This document shows, piece by piece, positions 14,020-22,360 of a stretch of DNA of 64,000 nucleotides. Under the pieces are notes generated by a model. It made no database searches and was not told the origin of the DNA. It worked only from the letters and a program-made list of their open reading frames with translations. Each line of letters opens with the position of its first letter. Positions within the stretch are counted from its first letter, which is position 1. The position numbers and the translations under genes are program-made. Origin of the DNA: Loktanella sp. PT4BL (GTDB taxonomy: Bacteria; Pseudomonadota; Alphaproteobacteria; Rhodobacterales; Rhodobacteraceae); NCBI RefSeq assembly GCF_003201935.1, contig NZ_QJJL01000001.1:124001-188000 (forward strand), written 5' to 3'.

Positions 14020-15650
14020 CAATCGCCCAACGCAGTGGCGACGGATTTGGAAAGGCGCTGGGCATCGGCGCGCGGCAAGGGCAGATAGGCCGCATCAAGC
14101 GTCTGCGCAAGGTTGCGCAACGCAGGTTCGGGCCGGTTGCCGGTGTCGATCACAATCGCATCAACGCCATTTGCACGCAGAACGCGGGCGATTTGCTGGG
14201 CATCAGTGGCCGCCTGTTTGCGGTCTGCACGCCCATCCAGCGCGATATTCGCCCGCCCGTCGGTCAGGATTGCAATCGTCGGTGTCATGCCACGGCGGGT
14301 GGCCTGGACAGCTTGTTCAAAAGCGGTGACCATACCAGCGGCCAGCGGTGTGCCGCCGCCGCCGGGCAGGGCCGCCAGGCGCCGTTTGGTTTGCACCAGT
14401 GAACGGGTGGGTGGCAGCAACAGCTCGGCTTCGGTCCCGCGAAAGGCGACAAGTGCCACGTGATCGCGGCGCGCATAGGCTGCGGCCAGCAGCAGTTCCA
14501 CCGCACCCTTTGCCTCGGCCAGACGGGTGAGGGCGGAGGACCCAGAGGCATCAACCGTAAAGATCAACAGGCGGTCGGATTTTTCCTCGAACCGTTTGAT
14601 ACGGATATCTGCGGGGCGGATGTGCAGACCGTCGCGGCCCGTCGCGTTGCGCCGGATCGTTTGCCAAGGGGCCGCGGCGCGCAACGTGCCGATAATATCA
14701 ATCCGTGCACCATCGCTGATATGCCCCGCGCGTGATGGCAAAGGTCGGCCGCGCCGGTTGCCCTTGCGTGCGGCCCCCGTCCCGTTACCACGCCCCGCCC
14801 GCGCCTTTTGCGCGGCCAGTTGCTCAAGCAGGTTATCCGGCAGCATGGCACGGACGGCCTCAAGCAAAAGCTCATCAGGCAGATCAAGGCTGTCTTCGGG
14901 GCCTTGGTTTTCGTTGTTCTGGTCGGGGGGCGGTGCAGGTGGCTCTTCGTCCTGCGATTCAGGCTCCGGCACCCGCGTTGCGCGGTGTGCCAAGGTCAGC
15001 GCGCAAGCAATTTCAACATCCTCGGACGTGATCTGTGTGCGGCCCATCAGAGCGGCATTGGCACGGGTGGCGCGCAGGGCGAATAGTGGCGCACGCATGC
15101 TATCAATCCCGAGGTCGCAGGCGATGCGCGTGACTTGCTCGAGCAGGTCGGTGGGCATTCTGACGTCACGCAATGCGATCGGGGCTGTGGGCGTTGTAGG
15201 AATGATATCTTGCAGGGCGCACTCGGACAGATCGACATGAAAGGCCAGCCGCTCGGCCAGTTTGGGGTTCAGGCATTCGTCGGGCTCTGCGCCTTCATCC
15301 AGTGCAATCAGGTTGTGATTGGTGCTGCGGTCCAGCGCGACCGCGAGCCGCGCCGCCAGCCCTGTTGTGGCGCGTTCAGCCATTGTAAGCACCAAGGTGC
15401 ATGGCGTTTCAAGCAGCCCTTTTTCGCGGATCATCCGGCCACTGGCCAAAGTCGCCGAAAGGTCCAAACCGCCAAAGAGCGCCTCGTCAGATATGGCGGG
15501 GTGCAGGCGGCGGGCGTCAGGTGAAATCATTTCCATCAGGCGCGCACGAACGGGGCCAGAACGCGCACGAATGCAGATCCCGCCAAGACCCGGATCAAGC
15601 GCGAGCAATTGCAACGCGCGCGTTGCGTGATGCCAGCTTTCCCTAGCCAA
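14019..15650 (-). CDS. bchD: Magnesium chelatase subunit D
   Basis: BchD forms the platform of the Mg-chelatase motor with BchI. The 543-residue form has an inactive AAA+ N-terminal half and an acidic, proline-rich linker around residues 240-290 (DEEPPAPPPDQNNENQ). The C-terminal half is an integrin I domain with the MIDAS motif DASGSS. The family N-terminus (ATRALQLLALDPGLGGICIR) begins right after a TTG codon at 15650-15648. That TTG overlaps the end of bchI by 8 nt and follows a GAAGAAG stretch, so it is the preferred start. The frame stays open to 15743, but that extension lies inside bchI and is not conserved. Confidence 0.92.
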   Translation of the reverse strand: MARESWHHATRALQLLALDPGLGGICIRARSGPVRARLMEMISPDARRLHPAISDEALFGGLDLSATLASGRMIREKGLLETPCTLVLTMAERATTGLAARLAVALDRSTNHNLIALDEGAEPDECLNPKLAERLAFHVDLSECALQDIIPTTPTAPIALRDVRMPTDLLEQVTRIACDLGIDSMRAPLFALRATRANAALMGRTQITSEDVEIACALTLAHRATRVPEPESQDEEPPAPPPDQNNENQGPEDSLDLPDELLLEAVRAMLPDNLLEQLAAQKARAGRGNGTGAARKGNRRGRPLPSRAGHISDGARIDIIGTLRAAAPWQTIRRNATGRDGLHIRPADIRIKRFEEKSDRLLIFTVDASGSSALTRLAEAKGAVELLLAAAYARRDHVALVAFRGTEAELLLPPTRSLVQTKRRLAALPGGGGTPLAAGMVTAFEQAVQATRRGMTPTIAILTDGRANIALDGRADRKQAATDAQQIARVLRANGVDAIVIDTGNRPEPALRNLAQTLDAAYLPLPRADAQRLSKSVATALGD

Positions 15651-16644
15651 GGACTTCTTCCACGGTGCGGGCGACGCGTGTGCCACTGCCTGCTTCGTCC
15701 AGTGGATCGCGGCGCAGGCGGTGGCGTAGCGCCATGGGGGCAACGGCCTTTACGTGGGCACGGGTCAATGCGGTATCGTCACGCCACGCGGCATAGGCGC
15801 GGGCGGCTTTGAGCAAGGTCAGTTCACCGCGCAAACCGTCCGAGCCCAGCGCGAGGCAAAGTTCGGCTACGTCGACCAGCGTTTTTTCGGGCGTTTTGAG
15901 CTTCGCCAGCGCTTTGCGCGCGGTCAGGATACGTTCGCGGATCGCTGCGTCTTCCGCCTGCCAGCGCAGCATGAATGCGGCATTGTCGTTCTCGAATGCA
16001 TCGCGTCGCTTGATGACATCGACACGGGTAGCAACATCTTTGGGTGATGCGACCTCAACCGACAAACCGAAACGGTCCAAAAGCTGCGGACGCAATTCGC
16101 CCTCTTCGGGGTTGCCGGACCCGACCAGCACAAAGCGGGCGGGGTGGCGGATTGACAGGCCCTCACGTTCGACAACGTTTTCACCGGATTGGGCGACGTC
16201 GAGCAGAAGATCCACAATGTGATCCTCAAGCAGGTTCACCTCATCAATATAAAGATAGCCACGATTGGCGCGCGCCAGCAGGCCGGGTTGAAACGCTTTC
16301 TCGCCTTTGGTCAGCGCCTTTTCGATATCAAGCGCACCGGTCACGCGGTCTTCGGTCGCGCCAAGCGGCAGGTCAACGACCGGCGTTGGCATCTCATGGG
16401 CGCGTTTTGTTTTCAGGCCTGCCCAGTCGGGCACGTCCTTGGCGGTGGCTGCATTGATCGGGCATCCTTTGATCGCGTTGATCGGCGGCAGCAGGGCGGC
16501 CAGCGCACGCACGGCGGTGGATTTGCCTGTGCCGCGATCACCAAAGACAAGGACCCCGCCGATGCTGGCATCAATCGCAGTGAGGATCATCGCCTGTTTC
16601 ATCTCGTCTTGGCCGACGATGGCGGAAAAGGGGAATGGTTGCAT
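15643..16644 (-). CDS. bchI: Magnesium chelatase subunit I (AAA+ ATPase)
   Basis: BchI is the active ATPase of Mg-chelatase. The 333-residue protein has Walker A GDRGTGKS at residues 35-42, Walker B with LYIDEVNLLEDH, and the AAA+ sensor segment FVLVGSGNPEEGELRPQLLD. The ATG overlaps the last base of the crtA stop (TAATG). The downstream bchD start lies inside its 3' end. Expression as crtA-bchI-bchD-bchO is probably under the PpsR-controlled crtA promoter. Confidence 0.96.
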   Translation of the reverse strand: MQPFPFSAIVGQDEMKQAMILTAIDASIGGVLVFGDRGTGKSTAVRALAALLPPINAIKGCPINAATAKDVPDWAGLKTKRAHEMPTPVVDLPLGATEDRVTGALDIEKALTKGEKAFQPGLLARANRGYLYIDEVNLLEDHIVDLLLDVAQSGENVVEREGLSIRHPARFVLVGSGNPEEGELRPQLLDRFGLSVEVASPKDVATRVDVIKRRDAFENDNAAFMLRWQAEDAAIRERILTARKALAKLKTPEKTLVDVAELCLALGSDGLRGELTLLKAARAYAAWRDDTALTRAHVKAVAPMALRHRLRRDPLDEAGSGTRVARTVEEVLG

Positions 16645-17345
16645 TATGCGGCCTCAAGTTTGGCTAAGGGGGAGGTGCCGTTCCAGGTGCCGCGATCCGA
16701 ATGGACGGCAAAACGGGCGTAGAGTTCTTCGCGAAACCAGCCTTCTTCGCGCACGGCGCGGATTGCTTCGGCGTGCGGGCCGGTACGGGCAAAGCTGGCC
16801 ATCGCTTTTTCGGAAGGCCAGATCGAGAAGGTCACCTGATGTAGCATCGGCACTTCGCCGATGCCGATCTTGAAGGCAACGTTGGGATCTTTGCCGATCA
16901 TTTCCGAAATGTTCGGCACACGGCCCCAAAATCTGGTCAGGATGCTGGGTTTGATGGTTGCGCGCGTGAGTGCAGCAAGCGGGCCGGTGGTTTGTGCCAT
17001 CGTCGGTTCGAAAGGTGATTGGCCCGCCCATGCGCCGCGCGATGTCTGCGTTTGGAGAAAGACGGTCCAATCCTCGGCGGCACGTTTCTGGTAAGTCGCG
17101 AAAATGCCTGATTGTGTGCGTGCTTGGGCCGTTTCCGCATCGGGCCACGTGGCAAGGATCGCGTAAACAGCGGTGTTGGGGACGGGGGTAAAACCTTCGC
17201 CGGTGCCTGATCCGCAGAGCTTCCAGAATCCGATGTCGGGCGTTCGTGCCAGAGGCAGTCTTGCGCCGCCCATCATCGTCAACGCCCAAGCACGGGCAAT
17301 GGGCCCACTGAAGCGGAAGAATGACAGGCTGACGGTTTGAGTCAC
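16644..17345 (-). CDS. crtA: Spheroidene monooxygenase
   Basis: CrtA oxidises spheroidene to spheroidenone, the keto-carotenoid that accumulates under oxygen in Rhodobacterales. The product is about 233 residues of a CrtA-type fold. It starts VTQTVSLSFFRFSGP and contains the heme-protein-like GIGEVPMLHQVTFSIWPSE. The preferred start is GTG at 17345, preceded by AGAGG at suitable spacing. An upstream TTG at 17369 is possible but lies inside a predicted PpsR site. It is first in the minus-strand crtA-bchIDO operon. Confidence 0.92.
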   Translation of the reverse strand: MTQTVSLSFFRFSGPIARAWALTMMGGARLPLARTPDIGFWKLCGSGTGEGFTPVPNTAVYAILATWPDAETAQARTQSGIFATYQKRAAEDWTVFLQTQTSRGAWAGQSPFEPTMAQTTGPLAALTRATIKPSILTRFWGRVPNISEMIGKDPNVAFKIGIGEVPMLHQVTFSIWPSEKAMASFARTGPHAEAIRAVREEGWFREELYARFAVHSDRGTWNGTSPLAKLEAA

Positions 17346-17363
17346 GGTGAAGACCTCTGATCG

Positions 17364-17381
17364 TGTCAACTAATCCTGACA
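17364..17381. promoter_or_regulatory. Predicted PpsR/CrtJ site (TGT-N12-ACA), crtA-proximal
   Basis: TGT at 17364-17366 and ACA at 17379-17381 are separated by 12 bp, matching the consensus of the redox-responsive repressor PpsR/CrtJ. The site lies about 20 bp upstream of the preferred crtA GTG. PpsR sites in the crtA-crtI interval are known in Rhodobacter. Confidence 0.7.
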
Positions 17382-17405
17382 TATGTGGTCCGTTTTGGGA
17401 AGATG

Positions 17406-17424
17406 TTGACATAATAATTGTCAA
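17406..17424. promoter_or_regulatory. Palindromic double -35 element in the crtA/crtI intergenic region
   Basis: TTGACA and TGTCAA form a perfect 6-bp inverted repeat with a 7-bp AT-rich centre. Each arm reads as a consensus sigma-70 -35 hexamer on its own strand. On the plus strand a weak -10 (TGTTTA, 17429-17434) lies 17 bp further on. A symmetric operator is an alternative reading. Confidence 0.5.
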
Positions 17425-17436
17425 CTTGTGTTTACA
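17419..17436. promoter_or_regulatory. Predicted PpsR/CrtJ site (TGT-N12-ACA), crtI-proximal
   Basis: TGT at 17419-17421 and ACA at 17434-17436 have the 12-bp spacing of PpsR targets. The site starts 55 bp after the first one and 34 bp before the crtI ATG, and it covers the predicted -10 of crtI. Paired sites allow cooperative repression of both divergent operons under oxygen. Confidence 0.7.
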
Positions 17437-17452
17437 CTACTAGAGTTGAGCC

Positions 17453-18991
17453 ATGATGATAGACCAACAGAGCGATTCAAACGCAGCAATTGTGATCGGT
17501 GCGGGGCTTGGCGGCCTCGCTGCGGCCATGCGCCTTGGGGCCAAAGGCTATGCCGTTACCGTGCTGGACCGGCTGGATAAGCCCGGCGGGCGGGGGTCCT
17601 CTGTGACACAAGATGGCCACCGATTCGACCTGGGCCCGACGATTATTACTGTGCCGCAAGTCTACGAGGCGCTTTGGACCGCTTGCGGACGTGATTTTCA
17701 CAAAGATATCGACCTGCGCCCGATGGACCCGTTCTACGAGGTGCGCTGGCAGGATGGATCCACCTTTACCGCCCGTCAGGACACCGACGCGATGCTGGCC
17801 GAGGTCGCGCGGCTCAGCCCGCGTGACGTGAAAGGCTACAAGCGGTTTTTGAAGGATAGCGAGGCCTGCTACAAAGTAGGGTTTGAGGGAATGGTCGCCA
17901 AGCCGATGCACAGGCTTTGGGAAACCATCAAGGTGCTGCCGCAATTTGCGGTACTGCGCGCGGACCGGTCCATCCTTGGGCTGGCAAAGGCCCGCGTGAA
18001 AGACCCGCGTTTGCGCATGGCCTTGTCGTTTCACCCGCTGTTTATCGGGGGTGATCCGCGGCATGTGACGTCGATGTATGCGCTGGTGGCGTATCTGGAA
18101 AAGGAATTCGGCGTGCATTACGCCATGGGCGGCGTACAGGCGATTGCGCAGGCGATGGTCGGCGTGATCCGGTCGCAAGGCGGGCAGGTGCGCCAAGGGG
18201 CCGAGGTGGATGAAATCCTGATCAAAGACGGTGCCGCCAAAGGTGTGCGTTTGTCAGACGGTCAGGAAATCGCCGCTGATCTTGTGGTCAGCAACGCCGA
18301 TGCAGGCCACACCTATCAGCGTCTGTTGCGCAATGCGCCGCGCAAACGCTGGACAGACCAAAAACTGAAATCGCGGCGCTGGTCTATGGGGCTTTTCGTT
18401 TGGTATTTCGGCACCAAAGGCACTGCCAAGATGTGGCCCGATGTGGGCCATCACACCATCACCAACGCGCCACGTTATGAGGGGCTGCTGAAGGATATCT
18501 TTATCAAAGGCAAACTCGCCGACGATATGAGCCTTTATATCCACCGTCCCTCCAAGACAGATCCCAGCGTCGCTCCGGTGGGGGATGACACGTTTTATGT
18601 GCTATCGCCTGTCCCGCATCTGGGCTTTGATGACCCTGTTGATTGGGCCAAAGAGGCCGAGAATTACAAAGCCAAGGTCATGGCCGAGGTTGAAAAGACA
18701 ATCCCCAGCTTTGCAGAACATATCACCACCGAAATGGTGCTCACGCCCGAGGATTTCCGCGACCGCTATCTGTCGCCCAACGGGTCCGGCTTTTCGATTG
18801 AGCCGCGCATTCTGCAATCTGCGTGGTTCCGCCCTCATAATATCAGCGAAGAGGCCAAGGGCCTGTTCCTTGTCGGTGCGGGCACCCATCCGGGTGCAGG
18901 TGTGCCGGGCGTGATTTCCAGTGCCGAAGTGCTGGCGAAACTGGTGCCTGATGCGCCGGTTGTGCCTGAACTCAAGGTTGCTGCGGAATGA
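17453..18991 (+). CDS. crtI: Phytoene desaturase
   Basis: CrtI desaturates phytoene, in this lineage mainly to neurosporene, at the cytoplasmic membrane. The 512-residue flavoprotein begins with the dinucleotide fold VIGAGLGGLAAAMRL (residues 14-28). It ends with the CrtI signature LFLVGAGTHPGAGVPGV near residue 480. Two tandem ATGs (17453 and 17456) could both start it. It diverges from crtA across the PpsR-site region, and its last four bases overlap crtB (ATGA). Confidence 0.96.
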   Translation: MMIDQQSDSNAAIVIGAGLGGLAAAMRLGAKGYAVTVLDRLDKPGGRGSSVTQDGHRFDLGPTIITVPQVYEALWTACGRDFHKDIDLRPMDPFYEVRWQDGSTFTARQDTDAMLAEVARLSPRDVKGYKRFLKDSEACYKVGFEGMVAKPMHRLWETIKVLPQFAVLRADRSILGLAKARVKDPRLRMALSFHPLFIGGDPRHVTSMYALVAYLEKEFGVHYAMGGVQAIAQAMVGVIRSQGGQVRQGAEVDEILIKDGAAKGVRLSDGQEIAADLVVSNADAGHTYQRLLRNAPRKRWTDQKLKSRRWSMGLFVWYFGTKGTAKMWPDVGHHTITNAPRYEGLLKDIFIKGKLADDMSLYIHRPSKTDPSVAPVGDDTFYVLSPVPHLGFDDPVDWAKEAENYKAKVMAEVEKTIPSFAEHITTEMVLTPEDFRDRYLSPNGSGFSIEPRILQSAWFRPHNISEEAKGLFLVGAGTHPGAGVPGVISSAEVLAKLVPDAPVVPELKVAAE

Positions 18992-20010
18992 TCCGCGCCG
19001 ATGATCTTGAACATTGCCGCGAGGCGATCCGTCATGGATCATTGTCGTTTCATGCCGCGAGCAAACTTTTACCCGCCAAGGTGCGTGACCCTGCGCTGGC
19101 ACTTTATGCCTTTTGCCGTCTGGCCGATGACGAAGTCGACGAGGGCGAGTATCAGGCAGGTGCCGTGTTCCGCCTGCAAGACCGTCTGGACGCGGCCTTT
19201 GCCGGCAAACCCCACAACGCCCCCGAGGACCGCGCCTTTGCCGCGATTATCGAAGATTTTGAGATGCCCCGCGCCCTGCCCGAGGCCCTTTTGGAGGGGC
19301 TCGCATGGGACGCAGCCGAGCGGCGTTATGACACGCTGAGCGGTGTGCGCGATTATTCCGCCCGCGTGGCCAGTGCCGTGGGCGCGATGATGTGCGTGTT
19401 GATGCGCGTCCGTGATCCCGATGCGTTGGCGCGGGCCTGTGATCTGGGCGTTGCAATGCAGTTGACGAATATCGCGCGCGATGTGGGCGAAGACGCGCGG
19501 ATGGGGCGGATTTATCTGCCGCTGGATTGGCTGGCCGAGGCGGGCATTGATCCCGTGAACTTTACCCGCGAAACCCTGCCAACGAATGACGTGCGGCGTA
19601 TGGTGAAACGTCTTCTGGCCGAGGCGGACAGGCTTTATCTGCGGTCCGAGGCGGGGATTGACGTACTGCCGCTGCAAGCCCGTACAGGTATCTGGGCTGC
19701 GCGCCTGATTTACGCAGGTATCGGCAAACAACTGCGCAGGCAGGGCTTTGACAGTATCTCGATGCGCGCAAGAACCTCGGGCGCGCAAAAGCTGGGCTGG
19801 TTGATGCAAGCCGGAGCGCGGACGGGCATATCACTGATCATGCCGAAATCGGCAGTGATCTATGCGAAACCCCTGCCGGAAGTCGCATTTCTGGTTGATG
19901 CCGCCAGCCGCGCCAAGCCTGACCAAAAGCGGGCATCATCGGTGCTCGATATCTTGGCCGAGTTGAAAGTGCGCGAAGCAGGCATTGGAACTGACCGTCC
20001 GATGGCCTAA
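18988..20010 (+). CDS. crtB: Phytoene synthase
   Basis: CrtB joins two geranylgeranyl diphosphates to make phytoene, the first carotenoid. The 340-residue product has the trans-prenyltransferase motifs ADDEVDEG near residue 45 and NIARDVGEDARMGRIYLP near residue 160. These carry the Mg-diphosphate-binding aspartates. It is translationally coupled to crtI. crtE, which makes its substrate, is not in the window. Confidence 0.95.
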   Translation: MIRADDLEHCREAIRHGSLSFHAASKLLPAKVRDPALALYAFCRLADDEVDEGEYQAGAVFRLQDRLDAAFAGKPHNAPEDRAFAAIIEDFEMPRALPEALLEGLAWDAAERRYDTLSGVRDYSARVASAVGAMMCVLMRVRDPDALARACDLGVAMQLTNIARDVGEDARMGRIYLPLDWLAEAGIDPVNFTRETLPTNDVRRMVKRLLAEADRLYLRSEAGIDVLPLQARTGIWAARLIYAGIGKQLRRQGFDSISMRARTSGAQKLGWLMQAGARTGISLIMPKSAVIYAKPLPEVAFLVDAASRAKPDQKRASSVLDILAELKVREAGIGTDRPMA

Positions 20011-20040
20011 GTGTGTTGGGTACCTTGAAAGGGCCCTGCA

Positions 20041-20520
20041 ATGGATTTTCTGCTTTTTTGCCTCTTTTTGGCGGCGACCTTTGGCGCAGGCGCGACGGGT
20101 GCGCTTTTCCCGACCGGTGAATGGTATAAAAGCCTGAACAAACCGTCGTGGACACCGCCCAACTGGGCCTTTCCGGTTGCCTGGACCTCGATTTATTTGC
20201 TGATCTCTTTCGCGGGCGCCCGCGTTGCCGTGCTGGATGGCAACGCCTATGCGATGGCATTCTGGGCAATACAGATCGCGTTCAACGCGCTTTGGACGCC
20301 GGTGTTCTTCGGGGCGCGCAACCTGAAGGGCTCGATCCCGATCATGGTCTGTCTGTGGATTGCCGTTCTTGGCGCTACGATCACCCATTTCCAGCTGGAT
20401 TTCTGGGCGGGGCTGGCCTTTGTGCCCTATCTCGCGTGGGTCACTGTGGCTGCTGCTCTGAACCTTGCGATGGTGCGTCTGAACCCCGATCAAAAGCCGC
20501 TGCCGCTTCAGAACCTCTGA
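20041..20520 (+). CDS. tspO: Tryptophan-rich sensory protein TspO (CrtK)
   Basis: TspO is a five-helix membrane protein of the translocator-protein family. It binds porphyrins and represses photosynthesis genes under oxygen in Rhodobacter. The 159 residues are hydrophobic and contain the family signature KPSWTPPNWAFPVAWTSIY near residues 35-55. Several further conserved tryptophans and the terminal ALNLAMVRLNP are present. A GAAAGGGCC site precedes the ATG, 30 nt after crtB. It is the last photosynthesis-related gene here. Confidence 0.93.
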   Translation: MDFLLFCLFLAATFGAGATGALFPTGEWYKSLNKPSWTPPNWAFPVAWTSIYLLISFAGARVAVLDGNAYAMAFWAIQIAFNALWTPVFFGARNLKGSIPIMVCLWIAVLGATITHFQLDFWAGLAFVPYLAWVTVAAALNLAMVRLNPDQKPLPLQNL

Positions 20521-20560
20521 TCCCTCTTGAACGTCCCTGAAATCGGTGAAACCATTGGGG

Positions 20561-22360
20561 ATGGAAACGCATTTCAAATCATGGGCCGAGGTTGCCCCCC
20601 GCTTGGTGGCCGTCGCAGCAGGCCGCGATAAGGCCGATCTGGTCATTCGCGGCGGCAGGCTGGTCAACGTACAAACCCGCGAAATTCTTGATGGTTGGCA
20701 GGTTGCTGTGGCCGAGGGACGCTTTGCCTACGTCGGCCCTGACGCGTCGCATTGTATTGGTCCCGACACCCGCGTGATCGAGGCGGAAGGCCGCTATCTG
20801 ATTCCCGGCCTCTGCGACGGACACATGCATATCGAAAGCGGGATGCTGACGCCCGCCGAATTTGCAGCCGCTGTGATCCCCCATGGCACGACCACCATGT
20901 TCACCGATCCGCATGAGATCGCCAATGTGCTGGGGCTGCGCGGTGTCCGCATGATGCATGACGAGGCGCTGATGCAGCCCGTCAACATTTACACACAGAT
21001 GCCATCCTGTGCGCCCTCTGCACCTGGGCTTGAGACCACAGGATTCGAGATTTCCGCAGATGATGTGGCCGAGGCGATGGCGTGGCCCGGCATCATCGGC
21101 TTGGGCGAGATGATGAATTTCCCCGGTGTGATCAACGGCGATCCGCAGATGCTGGCGGAAATGGCCGCGACGATGAATGCGGGCAAGACCGTAGGTGGAC
21201 ACTATGCCAGCCCTGACAAGGGGGTGGCGTTTTCGGCCTATGTCGCGGGCGGTGCCGCCGATGATCACGAAGGCACCGCGGAGGCCGACGCGATTGCCCG
21301 CGCGCGCAACGGGATGCGGTCGATGATGCGGCTGGGGTCGGCGTGGTATGATGTGGAAAGCCAGATTACCGCTGTGACCGAAAAGGGGCTTGATCCGCGC
21401 AATTTCATCCTCTGCACCGATGACTGCCATTCCGGCACGTTGGTGAATGACGGCCATATGAACCGCGTGGTGCGCCATGCCATCGCTTGTGGCTGTGATC
21501 CGGTAATCGCGCTGCAAATGGCCACGATCAACACGGCCACCCATTTCGGGCTGGAGCGCGAGCTTGGCTCGATCGCGCCGGGGCGTCGGGCGGATATGAT
21601 CCTGACCTCTGATCTGGTGACATTGCCGATTGAAGAGGTGATCGCGCGCGGTCAGACCGTCGCGCGTGACGGCAAGATTACCGTGACCTGTCCGCATTAC
21701 GACTGGCCCGATGATGCACGCAAGACAGTGCATATGGGCAAGGTTCTCGGGGATGCAGACTTTGCCATTCATGCGCCTCAGGGCAAGAACAAGGTCAAAG
21801 CCAAGGTCATCGGCGTCGTCGAAAACCAGGCACCGACCGAAGCGCTAACCGCCGAATTGCCTGTCGTTGACGGGTTGGTTGAGGGTGAAGGCGATACCTA
21901 TCAGATCGCCCTTGTCGAACGGCACCAAGGCACCGGAAAGGTCGTAAACGGCTTTGTGTCGGGGTTCGGATACACGGGCAAAATGGCCATGGCCTCGACC
22001 GTGGCACATGACAGTCACCATATGATCGTCGTGGGCACGGACCGTGCAATGATGGCTGCCGCCGCGAACCGACTGGGTGAGGTCGGCGGCGGCGTGACCG
22101 TCTGGAAAGATGGTGAGGAACTGGCGCTGGTGGAACTGCCTATTGCCGGCCTGATGTCCGATTGCCCTGCTGCCGAAGTAGCCGCCAAAGCCGACCAGAT
22201 GGTTGCTGCGATGGCCACTTGCGGGTGCACATTGAATAACGCCTATATGCAGCACTCGCTGCTGGCGCTTGTCGTCATCCCCTCGTTACGGATCTCTGAT
22301 CTGGGGCTGGTGGATGTCGATAAGTTTGAAATTACAGATATATTTGAGGAAAACGCATGA
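20561..22360 (+). CDS. ade: Adenine deaminase
   Basis: Ade converts adenine to hypoxanthine and ammonia in purine salvage. The 599-residue product matches the Ade family of the amidohydrolase superfamily. It has metal-binding GLCDGHMHIESGM near residue 90, a second conserved segment TDPHEIANVLGLRG, and a later DDCHSGTLVNDGHMNRVVR. No strong ribosome site is visible. ATG 20561 is chosen, and GTG 20546 is an alternative. It overlaps amn by 4 nt, forming an AMP-to-hypoxanthine unit. Confidence 0.93.
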   Translation: METHFKSWAEVAPRLVAVAAGRDKADLVIRGGRLVNVQTREILDGWQVAVAEGRFAYVGPDASHCIGPDTRVIEAEGRYLIPGLCDGHMHIESGMLTPAEFAAAVIPHGTTTMFTDPHEIANVLGLRGVRMMHDEALMQPVNIYTQMPSCAPSAPGLETTGFEISADDVAEAMAWPGIIGLGEMMNFPGVINGDPQMLAEMAATMNAGKTVGGHYASPDKGVAFSAYVAGGAADDHEGTAEADAIARARNGMRSMMRLGSAWYDVESQITAVTEKGLDPRNFILCTDDCHSGTLVNDGHMNRVVRHAIACGCDPVIALQMATINTATHFGLERELGSIAPGRRADMILTSDLVTLPIEEVIARGQTVARDGKITVTCPHYDWPDDARKTVHMGKVLGDADFAIHAPQGKNKVKAKVIGVVENQAPTEALTAELPVVDGLVEGEGDTYQIALVERHQGTGKVVNGFVSGFGYTGKMAMASTVAHDSHHMIVVGTDRAMMAAAANRLGEVGGGVTVWKDGEELALVELPIAGLMSDCPAAEVAAKADQMVAAMATCGCTLNNAYMQHSLLALVVIPSLRISDLGLVDVDKFEITDIFEENA

